Assembly: GCF_021012875.1 (NCBI RefSeq)
Contig: NZ_JAJMZJ010000001.1
Location: 310,001-374,000 of the forward strand
Direction: 5' to 3'
DNA: 64,000 nt
Origin: Peptoniphilus sp. KCTC 25270
Lineage (GTDB): Bacteria > Bacillota > Clostridia > Tissierellales > Peptoniphilaceae
Part shown: piece after piece, positions 37,949 to 47,900 of the stretch
Position numbering within the stretch: position 1 is the first letter of the stretch
How the letters are laid out: the number at the start of each line of letters is the position of its first letter
The notes under the pieces: model-generated
The model's database searches: none
The model's input: only the letters and a program-made list of their open reading frames with translations
What the model was told of the DNA's origin: nothing
Translations under genes and position numbers: made by a program

Positions 37949-38006
37949 ACTAAAAATAAAATTGGTTCATAGTTTCAAAATTCCTAGTCAATCCAATTTC
38001 CCCTTA

Positions 38007-38015
38007 TGGTATAAT
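38007..38015 (+). promoter_or_regulatory. Extended -10 promoter of ftsH
   Basis: TGG directly before TATAAT (38010-38015) forms an extended -10 element; the -35 region (TAGTCA, 19-bp spacing) is weak. The ribosome binding site AAAGGAGG and TTG start of ftsH follow. Confidence 0.5.
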
Positions 38016-38046
38016 AAAGAGGATAACCTTAAAGGAGGTAGATATA

Positions 38047-39975
38047 TTGAATAGAAGATGGGGAGGGGTTGCCTTTTATTTGGCTTTGTTGCTTATGCTC
38101 CTAGCTGGAATGGCATTTTTTCGCCCCTCATCGCAAGCTGTGGAAGAAATTTCCTACACAGCTTTTATAGAACAAATTGAAAATAAAAATGTTTCTAAGA
38201 TCGACTTAAAAGGATCTCAAGCAACCGTTACCTTAAAAGATGAAACCGTTGAAAAAGTAAATATCCCTGCAATGGCACAGGATGGTTTGTATGAGAATCA
38301 TTTAAGAGAAAGCGTTGAAAACGGAGAAATTTCTTTAACAGGACATCCAGAGTCCAATACAAGTTCATCTATGGCGAGCTTTATCCCTTCTTTGATTATG
38401 TTCGGTCTTTTGGGCTTTATGCTATTAACCTTTATCCGAAACACCCAAGGATCGGGCGGAAAAATGATGAGTTTTGGAAAGAGCAAAGCTCGTCTAATAA
38501 AGGAAGAAGACGGAGAAGTTGTCAGTTTCAAAGACGTGGCTGGATTGGAAGAAGAGAAGGAAGAGCTTTCAGAGATTGTTGAATTTTTGAAAAATCCTAG
38601 AAAATTCATTCAAATGGGTGCGAGAATTCCCAAAGGGGTTTTATTGGTAGGACCTCCAGGAACTGGGAAGACCTATTTATCAAAATCGGTAGCTGGAGAG
38701 GCCAAAGTTCCCTTTTATATTATGAGTGGTTCTGATTTTGTGGAAATGTATGTAGGTGTAGGAGCAAGTCGTGTAAGAGATTTATTTGAAACGGCAAAGA
38801 AAAATGCACCTTGTATTATTTTTATTGACGAAATTGATGCTGTTGGTCGTCGTAGAGGCGCCGGTGTCGGTGGAGGCCATGATGAAAGAGAACAAACCCT
38901 AAACCAATTGTTGGTAGAGATGGATGGATTTGGAACCAATGAAGGTGTCATTGTAATGGCAGCAACCAACCGTGCGGATATTTTGGACCCAGCTATTTTG
39001 CGTCCAGGTCGTTTTGACCGTACTGTATATGTTGGGTTGCCAGATGTTCGAGCGAGAGAGGAAATTTTGAAAGTTCATTCTCGTAAGAAGCCTTTGGCCA
39101 AAGGGGTAGATTTGAAAGTTACGGCAAAAAGAACGCCAGGATTTACTCCAGCGGATTTGGAGAATTTAATGAACGAGGCAGCTTTGTTGGCAGCTCGTAG
39201 AAATATGAAAAAAATTGAGACAGAAGATTTGGAAGAGGCAAGTATTAAAGTACAAGCAGGTCCTGCGAAAAAATCTTCCGTAGTAAGCGAGAAGGAACGC
39301 AAACTTACCGCTGTTCATGAAGCGGGGCATGCCATTGTTGGTCGACTTTTACCAAATCATGATCCCGTTCATATGATTACGATTATCCCTCGCGGTCGTG
39401 CCGGTGGATTTACGGCTTATCTTCCAGAAGATGATGTGTTCCACTACACAACCAAAGGAGAAATGAAAAATCAATTGGTAAGCCTTTTGGGTGGACGTGT
39501 GGCAGAAAGTTTGGTTTTGGATGATATTTCTACAGGGGCGTCTAACGATATTGAAAGAGTAACAAAAATTGCTCGAGATATGGTTACCAAATATGGTATG
39601 AGCGAAAAAATTGGGACTTTGACCTATGGTAGCGATGAAGAAGCTGTATTTATGGGAAAAGATTTTGGAAGTTCCCGTGAATATTCAGAAGAAATCGCTT
39701 CAGAAATTGATGCAGAAATGCGCCAAATTGTAAACGAAGCCTATACCAAAGCAGAAACTTTGATTCGCGACAATATGGATACTCTTTTGCGAGTAGCTGA
39801 TGCTTTATTGGAAAAGGAAACTTTAACAGGAAAAGAATTTGAAATATTGTTTACTGGAGAAGAACTTCCAAAAGATGAAGATAGCAAAGACGAACATATT
39901 GAGGAAGAAGATTTATCCGAAGAAGCAAAAGAAATTGTAAAGAATGAAACAGAAGATAAGAAAATAGAAGAATAA
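38047..39975 (+). CDS. ftsH: ATP-dependent zinc metalloprotease FtsH
   Basis: Membrane-bound AAA+ protease that degrades misfolded membrane and regulatory proteins. It starts at TTG 38047, eight bases after AAAGGAGG. The 642-residue protein has two membrane helices (about 8-24 and 112-128) flanking an extracytoplasmic domain. The AAA module follows, with Walker A GPPGTGKT at residues 202-209, Walker [12 protein letters not shown] and the SRH region [19 protein letters not shown]. The zinc-protease domain has HEAGH at 424-428. A Glu/Asp/Lys-rich tail ends the protein. Confidence 0.97.
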   Translation: MNRRWGGVAFYLALLLMLLAGMAFFRPSSQAVEEISYTAFIEQIENKNVSKIDLKGSQATVTLKDETVEKVNIPAMAQDGLYENHLRESVENGEISLTGHPESNTSSSMASFIPSLIMFGLLGFMLLTFIRNTQGSGGKMMSFGKSKARLIKEEDGEVVSFKDVAGLEEEKEELSEIVEFLKNPRKFIQMGARIPKGVLLVGPPGTGKTYLSKSVAGEAKVPFYIMSGSDFVEMYVGVGASRVRDLFETAKKNAPCIIFIDEIDAVGRRRGAGVGGGHDEREQTLNQLLVEMDGFGTNEGVIVMAATNRADILDPAILRPGRFDRTVYVGLPDVRAREEILKVHSRKKPLAKGVDLKVTAKRTPGFTPADLENLMNEAALLAARRNMKKIETEDLEEASIKVQAGPAKKSSVVSEKERKLTAVHEAGHAIVGRLLPNHDPVHMITIIPRGRAGGFTAYLPEDDVFHYTTKGEMKNQLVSLLGGRVAESLVLDDISTGASNDIERVTKIARDMVTKYGMSEKIGTLTYGSDEEAVFMGKDFGSSREYSEEIASEIDAEMRQIVNEAYTKAETLIRDNMDTLLRVADALLEKETLTGKEFEILFTGEELPKDEDSKDEHIEEEDLSEEAKEIVKNETEDKKIEE

Positions 39976-40002
39976 AAAAACACTGGCTTAGCCAGTGTTT
40001 TT
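39976..40002. terminator. Bidirectional terminator between ftsH and the PreP-like gene
   Basis: A 12-bp stem AAAAACACTGGC/GCCAGTGTTTTT with loop TTA has A and T tracts on both sides and serves the two convergent genes. Confidence 0.93.
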
Positions 40003-40004
40003 TC

Positions 40005-42884
40005 TTATCGTTTTAGAGGAATCAAATGTTCAAAGAATTCCGAGTGTTCTTTTATTTTTTCTTCATTACCAATGACACAAAGATAATTTTTTTCCATCGC
40101 TTTGCGAAGAGTAGGAGCGTAACTTTTAAGATTCTCTAAGGTCACATTCATAGCTTCTTCTTTCCATTTCAAAATATCTTTGTTTTCCACTTGATTCAAA
40201 TATCTTTTGAAATCTAAAAATCCCAAAGAATGTGGTGGCATATGAGGATCAAAGGAATTCATAGTACCAATGATTAAGTTGGTTAAATCTTTTTCTGTAA
40301 GTTCTAGATTTTCTAGATATTCCGCAATTCCATCATAAACCAATAAAGTGTTTTCTAAATTTGGGTCTCTATAGGAATAAGTGGTCATCAATCCCCCTCT
40401 GCCAAAACGAACGCCGGCACCATAAGCACCGCCTTTGGCTCGTATGTTATTGTGAAGATATTTATTGCTTAAGAGATTTCCTAAAACGACAAATTCTCCA
40501 CTATAGGATTGGTCCAATAGAGCCAAATTGTATCCCTTGGAAACGTAATTCACCTGAGAAGAGGACAAGAAACCTTCGTTTCTTGGTGCAACTTCAAAAG
40601 GAATAGCGGCCTCTTCTAAGTCAAAAGTTGGAAGGGCATGGATGAATTTTTCAAATTCTTCTAAGGAGTATTCGATTAAATCTTCTTCTCCTACAATATT
40701 AAAAACTAAGTTGTTTTGTAAGAAGATTTTCTCTTTAATGGAATTTACTTTTTCTTGGAATACTTCCATGGAGAAATTTTCAATGAGATCAGAAACAACA
40801 AAATAAAGTTCCAATCCATTGATCATTTCATCTACATAAGAACCTTTGTGGAAATAAGATTTTAAGCGAGCACTAGAAATCGTATGGCCAGACTGTAAAA
40901 TAGAGGATTCTAAGTCGGCTTTTGTAGCAAACAAAATCTCGCGAACTCGTTTTTCATCCTCAAATTCTGTACTCTCAAAAATTTCCTTTACAATAGAAAA
41001 AGCTTGAGGAATGGTTTCTTTTAAGGTGGTGAATCGAACCATCATATAAGGGGTGAAAACATTCGGATTTTTATGGGTCTCTACAGGAGTTTCAAAAGAA
41101 ATTCCCCCAGTATTTAGATAAATTTCTTGGTTTAATTCCGTAAGAGATTTCTCCTTTGTAGCAATTCGACCGTAAAAATCACTAAGGATGGAAATCCATT
41201 GCAATTCTTCTAGATCGAAATGTTTCAAAGAAAAAGCGAGATTGTAATAGAGAATTCCATTGGTTGGTTGAGGGTTAAGGGTTCCCTTTGCCTGATTCAA
41301 TGCAACAAGTTTTCGAGGAATTTCAGTAATTTCTTTGGAAATATCTTCTCTTTCTAAAGAGGGGATGGTTGCCTTTGCCTCCGGAGAGTCTTCTGTATTT
41401 TGGAAAATAAGAAGAGCTTCTTGTTGCTGTTGAATGGCTTCTAATTCTTCCTCTGAAAGAGAGTTTTTCCGTTTTTGAAGAGCGGTTTTTATCTCCTCTT
41501 CAACTTTCGTTTGTTTATTGATTTCAGGGGCAATAAAAGCCAATGTTTTATTCTTCGTATCGATAAAAAATTCTTTCAACTTCCTTTCAAAGAAATCCGT
41601 TTCAATTCCTTCTCTCATCTCTTTTAGATATTTGGAGGTTTGAAGGGCCTCAATAGGATTTCCTCCATATAGCCAAAGATTTAGGGAGCCAATGTAGGCG
41701 ATTAAATCCCTATGGCTTCCACCGCCTTGGCGAACGGAATATTCAAACTTATTTAGTGTGGCCAAAAGGTCTTTTTTATCGAATCCGTCTTCTAAAATAT
41801 CTTGGAAGGTTTTCTCAATAATTTTTTGGAAGTTTTCGTATAGATTTTTTGGGGCATGGTAAGAAATAATGGAAAAATCTAAAGTGTTTCCAGCAGAAGT
41901 TTCCACATAAACATCTTCTCCAATACCAGCATGTAACAAATTTTTCTTTAAAATCCCATCATCAGAACCAACCAGTAATTCAGAGAAGAAGGAACGGAGG
42001 AGTAAATCCATGGGAGAAGGATTTTCTTTAATGTTCCAAGATAGGGCAAAATAATTTTTATTTTCTCCAAATTCTTCTTGGCTGATAGAATAGGTGTCTT
42101 TGTATTCGTGGATTTCTGTATATGGTTCGTGAGAAATGATGTCAGAAATCGGTTTTAAATAAGAAAAATGAGAAAGATATTCTTCGTGGAGATAATTCAA
42201 TCGTTCTTCCAAATCCAAATCACCAGCCAATAAGATATAAGAATTGGAAGGATGATAATATTTTTTATGGAAATCTAAGAAATTCTCATAGGTTAAATTC
42301 GGAATGTATTGAGGATTTCCTCCGGAATCATGGTGATAGGTTCCAGCTGGGTGTAAGTTTTCGCGGATGATGTCAGAAACTTGGTTACTTGGGTCGGAAT
42401 AAACCCCCTTCATTTCGTTGTAAACAACACCATTATAGATAAGCTCTCCCTGTTGAATTTCCTCGTGCCATCCTTCTTGTAGGAAAATCTCTTTGATTTC
42501 TTTCATACGAGGATAAAAAACCGAATCCAAATACAAATCCATAAGTTGCTTAAAATCTTTATCATTTCTAGAACTAATGGGATAGATGGTCTTGTCTGGA
42601 TAGGTCATGGCGTTTAGAAAAGTTTGCATACTTGTAGCGACCATATCCATAAAAGGTTCTTTTGTATGATATTTTCTTGAGCCAGACAAAGTGGAGTGTT
42701 CAACAATATGAGCAATCCCCGTTGAATCAGTAGGGGGCGTCTTAAACCCGATGGAAAAAGTTTTATTATGGTTTTTATTATCAATCCAAAGAATTTGCGC
42801 CTTGGTTTCCTCATGGAGATAAAGGGAAACTTCTGCTTGCAAATCTTGGACGTATTCTTTTTGCAGTAATTTATAGTCTTTCAT
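40005..42884 (-). CDS. Insulinase-family zinc metalloprotease, presequence-protease (PreP) type
   Basis: Large M16C peptidase expected to degrade short peptides inside its closed chamber. The ATG at 42884 is chosen because AAGGAGG lies just upstream. The longer frame to 42953 would add 23 residues with no ribosome binding site and would run into the divergent promoter. The resulting 959 residues show the inverted zinc motif HIVEH at 59-63, the downstream NEMKGVYSDP region (third zinc ligand Glu) and the C-terminal AKGGAYGAGVRFG substrate-binding Arg/Tyr motif. PreP homologues in anaerobic Firmicutes are about 970 residues. Confidence 0.93.
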   Translation of the reverse strand: MKDYKLLQKEYVQDLQAEVSLYLHEETKAQILWIDNKNHNKTFSIGFKTPPTDSTGIAHIVEHSTLSGSRKYHTKEPFMDMVATSMQTFLNAMTYPDKTIYPISSRNDKDFKQLMDLYLDSVFYPRMKEIKEIFLQEGWHEEIQQGELIYNGVVYNEMKGVYSDPSNQVSDIIRENLHPAGTYHHDSGGNPQYIPNLTYENFLDFHKKYYHPSNSYILLAGDLDLEERLNYLHEEYLSHFSYLKPISDIISHEPYTEIHEYKDTYSISQEEFGENKNYFALSWNIKENPSPMDLLLRSFFSELLVGSDDGILKKNLLHAGIGEDVYVETSAGNTLDFSIISYHAPKNLYENFQKIIEKTFQDILEDGFDKKDLLATLNKFEYSVRQGGGSHRDLIAYIGSLNLWLYGGNPIEALQTSKYLKEMREGIETDFFERKLKEFFIDTKNKTLAFIAPEINKQTKVEEEIKTALQKRKNSLSEEELEAIQQQQEALLIFQNTEDSPEAKATIPSLEREDISKEITEIPRKLVALNQAKGTLNPQPTNGILYYNLAFSLKHFDLEELQWISILSDFYGRIATKEKSLTELNQEIYLNTGGISFETPVETHKNPNVFTPYMMVRFTTLKETIPQAFSIVKEIFESTEFEDEKRVREILFATKADLESSILQSGHTISSARLKSYFHKGSYVDEMINGLELYFVVSDLIENFSMEVFQEKVNSIKEKIFLQNNLVFNIVGEEDLIEYSLEEFEKFIHALPTFDLEEAAIPFEVAPRNEGFLSSSQVNYVSKGYNLALLDQSYSGEFVVLGNLLSNKYLHNNIRAKGGAYGAGVRFGRGGLMTTYSYRDPNLENTLLVYDGIAEYLENLELTEKDLTNLIIGTMNSFDPHMPPHSLGFLDFKRYLNQVENKDILKWKEEAMNVTLENLKSYAPTLRKAMEKNYLCVIGNEEKIKEHSEFFEHLIPLKR

Positions 42885-42945
42885 ATCTGCCTCCTTATCT
42901 TTTACTATTATACCACAGTAAATCCTAGCTCTAACATAGGATTCG

Positions 42946-42974
42946 TTGTTCAAAAATACAGATTGTGCTATAAT
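42946..42974 (+). promoter_or_regulatory. SigmaA-type promoter of the SAF-domain oxidoreductase gene
   Basis: TTGTTC (42946-42951), a 17-bp spacer, then TATAAT (42969-42974) with an extended TGC before it. The upstream alternative start codon at 42946 is itself part of the -35 box, so the ATG at 42994 must be used from this promoter. Confidence 0.8.
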
Positions 42975-42993
42975 TCAAAAGGTGGAGGTTAAT

Positions 42994-44277
42994 ATGAATA
43001 GATTACATAGAGATATAAAAAAAAGAGGAAATATTTCCATAGGAATTATTGGATCTGGTCTAATGGGACGAGGTCTTTTGGCTCAATTAAAAAAAATAGA
43101 AGGAATGGACGTTGTCTTTATGTCCTCCCGTACTCTGAAAACACTAGAAGATTCTTTTTGCGAAGTGTATGAAAAGGATAGAGCTTGTGTTACAAGAGAT
43201 TTAGAAGAAGCAAAAAAAGGAATAGCTCAAAAGAAAACCGTATTAACCGATTGCAATCATTTTGTGTGGCAAATTCCTGAAATTGACGTAGTTGTAGACT
43301 GTACAGGAAATACAGCAGCAGGAGCTGAAATCAATTATTACAGCTTAAAAAATAAAAAACATGTTGTAACCTTAAATGTAGAATGCGATGTTCTTCTAGG
43401 ACCTCTATTTCAAAAGTTGGCAGAAGAAAATCATGTTTGTTATACAGGAACCGCAGGAGATGAACCAGGATCCATTATGGAACTTGTAGATTTTGCCGAA
43501 TTTTTAGGATTTGAGGTTCTAGTCGCGGGAAAAGGAAAAAATAATCCTTTGGATCGCACAGCAACTCCAGAATCCTTAAAGGAAAAGGCCGCAGAAAAAG
43601 GAGTAAGTCCACGCATGTTGACCTCTTTTGTAGATGCGACCAATACTATGATTGAGTTAAATGCCGTAGCCAATGCCACAGGCCTTGTACCAGACGTAGT
43701 AGGATGCCATGGAATAAAATCTTCTCGAGAAACTATACTGGAAGAGTTGAAATTGAAAGAAAATGGTGGTAAACTTACGAAGTATAAGGTTTTGGAATAC
43801 GTTCAAGGTATTGCTCCTGGGGTATTTGTTATGGTACACTCAGATGTTCCTATTATCCAAGAAGAAATGAAATATCTAAGTATGGGGGATGGACCCAATT
43901 ACATATTCTATCGCCCTTATCACTTAACCAACTTAGAAACTCCCATTTCCATTGCAAAAGCTGTTTTATATAAAGAGGCAACCATTGTTCCTGAAAAAGG
44001 ATTTGTTGCACACACCGTTGCTACGGCAAAGAGAGATATAAAAAAGGGAGAATCTATTTCGGGGATTGGATCCAAAGATACCTTTGGACAGTTAGAAGTT
44101 GCTCAAGATTCTCAAAAAAAGGGGCATCTTCCCATTGGACTAATTGAAGGAGAATGTTTTGCATTAAATGATATACCAAAGGGTAGTATTATTAAAATGC
44201 AGGATGTAACTTTAGATGAGAACTTGCTATTGACCAAATTGTTTACAGAAAATTTTGGGGAGCTTTTTCATTCTTAA
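42994..44277 (+). CDS. Homoserine-dehydrogenase-like oxidoreductase with C-terminal SAF domain (COG4091 type)
   Basis: A 427-residue NAD(P)-dependent oxidoreductase. The start follows GGTGGAGGT and the promoter supports it. The N-terminal Rossmann fold reads IGIIGSGLMGRGLLAQLKKI (about 17-36), with VVDCTGNTAAGAEI and HVVTLNVECDVLLGP as in homoserine dehydrogenases. The middle contains AGKGKNNPLDRTATP. The C-terminal SAF domain (about 340-410) includes VATAKRDIKKGESISGIG and PIGLIEGECFALNDIPKGS. The natural substrate of this group is not known to me. The nearest neighbour is an Rrf2 regulator, 44 bp downstream on the same strand. Confidence 0.8.
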   Translation: MNRLHRDIKKRGNISIGIIGSGLMGRGLLAQLKKIEGMDVVFMSSRTLKTLEDSFCEVYEKDRACVTRDLEEAKKGIAQKKTVLTDCNHFVWQIPEIDVVVDCTGNTAAGAEINYYSLKNKKHVVTLNVECDVLLGPLFQKLAEENHVCYTGTAGDEPGSIMELVDFAEFLGFEVLVAGKGKNNPLDRTATPESLKEKAAEKGVSPRMLTSFVDATNTMIELNAVANATGLVPDVVGCHGIKSSRETILEELKLKENGGKLTKYKVLEYVQGIAPGVFVMVHSDVPIIQEEMKYLSMGDGPNYIFYRPYHLTNLETPISIAKAVLYKEATIVPEKGFVAHTVATAKRDIKKGESISGIGSKDTFGQLEVAQDSQKKGHLPIGLIEGECFALNDIPKGSIIKMQDVTLDENLLLTKLFTENFGELFHS

Positions 44278-44294
44278 AAGTTTCTTAATTTTTG

Positions 44295-44323
44295 TTGACA
44301 ATAAATAAAGGAGAGGATAGAAT
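44295..44323 (+). promoter_or_regulatory. Promoter-like sequence overlapping the Rrf2 gene start
   Basis: TTGACA (44295-44300), 17 bp, TAGAAT (44318-44323). It is near consensus, but the -10 box covers the ATG of the regulator, so its transcripts would begin inside the gene. It may be fortuitous or may drive transcription toward ileS. Confidence 0.3.
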
Positions 44324-44732
44324 GAGACTTACGCAAGAGATTGATTACTCATTTCGCATTGTGTCTTTTTTGGCACAGAACGAAGATAAAGTTCTAGGGG
44401 CCCCTCTCATTTCAGAGAAATTAAAAGTTCCTGAAAGATTTACTTTAAGAATTTTAAGGAAACTTAATTTGGCTGGAATTACCGGAGCGAAACGGGGAGC
44501 TTATGGGGGCTACTATTTGAAAGAAGCAAAAGAAAATATAAATCTTTACGATATTATATTGGCTGTAAATGGTCCAATAGAAATCAATCGTTGCTTGCAT
44601 TCAGAAGATCCGTTTTGTAGTCGAAATCAACCAGAGCAGTATGGGAGTTGTCGATTCCATACTAAATTAGAGGGTCTTCAAGATACAATTATCAATGCAT
44701 TTAAGGATTCGAAAATTACGGATTTTATTTAA
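44322..44732 (+). CDS. Rrf2-family transcriptional regulator with three cysteines
   Basis: A 136-residue winged-helix regulator. ATG 44322 follows GGAGAGGAT; the longer TTG frame is not supported. The N-terminal MRLTQEIDYSFRIVSFLA, the recognition region APLISEKLKVPERFTLRILR and the wing KRGAYGGYYL are classical. Cysteines C91, C99 and C110 lie in the loop where IscR and NsrR bind an iron-sulfur cluster, though the spacing (x7 and x10) differs from IscR. It could sense oxygen, nitric oxide or cluster status. The target may be the oxidoreductase gene just upstream; this is inferred from adjacency. Confidence 0.88.
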   Translation: MRLTQEIDYSFRIVSFLAQNEDKVLGAPLISEKLKVPERFTLRILRKLNLAGITGAKRGAYGGYYLKEAKENINLYDIILAVNGPIEINRCLHSEDPFCSRNQPEQYGSCRFHTKLEGLQDTIINAFKDSKITDFI

Positions 44733-44769
44733 TAGAAAACAATAAAGAGAACAAGATAAAAAGTCCATT

Positions 44770-44911
44770 TCTTTAGCGAGGCACAGTGGGTGGAAGGTGT
44801 CGTTATACTTTTTTTCGCATCAGCTCTTTGACTGTGTCGCAAGACCGTTGCCCGCGTTAAGGGATTCGAGATAGCTGAAATTTTTAGCTATGAAGTAGGG
44901 TGGTACCACGG
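44770..44911 (+). ncRNA. T-box leader of ileS
   Basis: The universal T-box AGGGTGGTACCACGG is at 44897-44911. Upstream, GCGA and CACAGT (44776-44787) pair with ACTGTG and TCGC (about 44831-44840) as a 10-bp stem I base with a GG bulge, enclosing only about 43 nt. A stem-III-like hairpin AGCTGAAATTTTTAGCT lies at about 44873-44889. The candidate specifier ATC (Ile) is at 44819-44821, followed by A. Stem I lacks the distal AGAGAG/GCTGTGAG elements seen in the proline-type leader at 54.7 kb. Uncharged tRNA-Ile should stabilise the antiterminator. Confidence 0.88.
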
Positions 44912-44917
44912 TAAACT

Positions 44918-44952
44918 CGTCCCTTCGTCTTTTGACGAAGGGGCGTTTTTTT
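44918..44952 (+). terminator. T-box terminator before ileS
   Basis: A 12-bp stem from CGTCCCTTCGTC to GACGAAGGGGCG (one wobble) with loop TTTT and seven T residues. It competes with the antiterminator formed by the T-box. Confidence 0.93.
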
Positions 44953-44970
44953 ATAGGAAGGAGAATGTAT

Positions 44971-47900
44971 ATGAGTAAATTTCAAGTATTGTCACCGCAA
45001 CCGGTGAACGAAAGAGAAGAATCTCTGGTACAGTTTTGGGATCAAATGGATCTTTTGAAACGTTCCGTAGAAGTTCGAAACGAGGCAGAAAATTTTGTGT
45101 TCTACGAAGGACCTCCAACTGCCAACGGAAAACCAGGTATTCATCATGTAATGTCACGTACATTGAAAGACTTAACTTGCCGCTATAAAACCATGCAAGG
45201 TTATAAAGTGCAAAGAAAAGCTGGATGGGATACTCATGGATTGCCTGTAGAAATCGAAATTGAAAAGAAATTGGGTCTTCAAAATAAACAAGATATCGAA
45301 AAATACGGCATTGAAGAATTTAATAAAAAGTGTAGAGAATCTGTATTTGAATACGAAAGCCTATGGCGAAAAATGACAGCTCGCATGGGATACTTAATCG
45401 ATATGGATGATCCATACATTACTTTAGATAATGACTATATTGAATCCATTTGGTGGATTTTGAATAAAATGTTTGAAGATGGTTTGTTGTATGAAGGACA
45501 AAAAATTCTTCCTTACTGTCCACGTTGTGGAACGGGTCTTGCTTCTCACGAAGTAGCTCAAGGTTATGAAGAAGTAAAAACTCCAACCATCGTTATGAAA
45601 TTCAAAGCCAAAGATGAAGATGCGTATTTCTTAGCTTGGACAACGACTCCATGGACAGTTCCTTCTAATGTAGCATTAGCCGTTCATCCTTCCGTAGATT
45701 ATGTAAAGGTAAAACATTCTGATGGAAATGTATATTATCTGGCAGAAAAATTAGCAGGAAAAATCCTGAAGGAAGGGTACGAAGTATTGGAAACCATGAA
45801 GGGATCCAATCTTGAACATAGAGAATACGAACAAATTCTTCCTTTTGTTGAAGTAGATAAAAAAGCCTTCTATATTGTATTGGCAGATTATGTAACAACT
45901 GAAGATGGTACAGGAATCGTCCATACGGCTCCAGCATTTGGGGAAGATGATTATCAAACAGGACGTAGATATGACTTGCCATTGGTAAAACCAGTAGATG
46001 AAGATGGTAAATTTACCGACACCATTTGGAAAGGTGAATTCGTTCATGATGTGAATGAAACCATCATTGACTACATGAAAGAAAAGGATTTGGTATTCTC
46101 AAAAGAAACCATTCTTCACAACTATCCACATTGCTGGCGTTGTAGAACTCCTTTGGTATATTATGCTCATCCATCTTGGTATATTGAAGTTACAAAATTC
46201 AAAGACAAATTAGTAGAAAATAACAATAAAGTAAATTGGTATCCAAGTTTCGTAGGAGAAAAACGCTTTGGAAACTGGTTAGAAAATCTAAACGACTGGG
46301 CGATTTCTCGTTCTCGTTATTGGGGAACTCCCTTAAATATCTGGCGTTGTAAAGATTGTGGAAAAGTGAAGAGTATTGGAAGCCGTGCAGAATTGGCGGA
46401 ACTTGCTATAGAAGATATTACAGATGATATCGAATTGCACAGACCATATGTAGATGATGTTCACATTCCATGTGAATGTGGATCGACTATGAGAAGAGAG
46501 CCAGATGTAATTGACGTTTGGTTTGACTCTGGTGCTATGCCATTTGCTCAATGGCACTATCCATTTGAACACAAAGAAGATTTCGACCAACGATTCCCAG
46601 CGGACTTTATCAATGAAGGAATCGACCAAACTCGTGGATGGTTCTACTCTCTATTGGCCATCGCCACTTATGTAATGGGAGAAAGTCCATATAAAAACGT
46701 ATTGGTAAATGACTTAATCCTTGATAAAGACGGTAAAAAAATGAGTAAGAGCCGTGGAAATACAGTCAATCCAGAAGAATTATTCAAAATCTATGGTGCC
46801 GATGCGGTACGTTGGTATTTAATGTATGTATCTCCACCATGGAATCCAACAAAATTTGATGAAGATGGATTAAGAGAAGTACAAAGTAAATTCTTCCGCT
46901 CTTTACGAAACATCCACAACTTCTTCACCATGTATGCCAATATCAATGGAGTGGATCCAAGAGAATATTCTTATGATGATGTAGAAATGGAAGAAATCGA
47001 TAATTGGTTATTAAGCCGTTTCAACAACTTGCTAAAATCTGTTCACGATGATATGGAAGTATACGAATTGACTCGTGCTGTAAGAACCATTCAAGATTTT
47101 GTTGTAGAAGATTTCTCCAATTGGTACATTCGTAGAAACCGCCGTCGTTTCTGGGAAGAAGAACCTTCTAAGAACCAAATGGCCGTTTACAAAACAACCT
47201 ACGATGTACTACTAGGAATCGCTCATATTATCGCTCCAATCGCTCCATTTATTGCAGAAGAATTCTACCAAACTTTGGTAGGGGGAGAAAGTATCCATCT
47301 TTGCGATTATCCAAAAGCGGATAAATCTTTGATTCAACCAGAATTGGAAGAAAAAATGGAATTGGTACGTAACTTGGTAACATTGGGCCGTTCTAGTCGT
47401 GAAAATGCAAAAATCAAAGTACGTCAACCATTGTCTGAAGTTGTATTGGACGGAAAATACAAAGAAACCATAGGAGATTTGGAGGAATTAATCAAAGAAG
47501 AATTAAACGTAAAAACCGTTGAATTTAGAGATGATTTGTCTGAGTTTATGAACTATAGATTAAAACCAAATTTCCGAGTAGTAGGATCTCTTCTTGGTCC
47601 AAAAATCAAAGATTTCACTAAAGAGTTAAATGAAAGACCAGGAGAAATCTATAAAGCATTACAAGAAAAAGGCGAAATGACTCTTTCTTTAGGTGGAGAA
47701 GAAGTAACCATTAAAGAAGATTATGTTTTGGTAAATACAGAAGCAAAAGAAGGTTTTGATGTTTCTATGGAAAACAATCTTTTCGTTATTCTAGACACCA
47801 ATTTAACAGAAGATTTATTGGACGAAGGATTTGCAAGAGAATTTGTTTCCAAAGTGCAACAACTTCGTAAATCCAATGACTTCGAAATCTTGGATCATAT

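Noticed and set aside
42885-42953. A 23-residue N-terminal extension of the PreP-like protease
   Set aside because: No ribosome binding site precedes it, while AAGGAGG lies directly before the ATG at 42884, and the extension overlaps the -35 box of the divergent gene.
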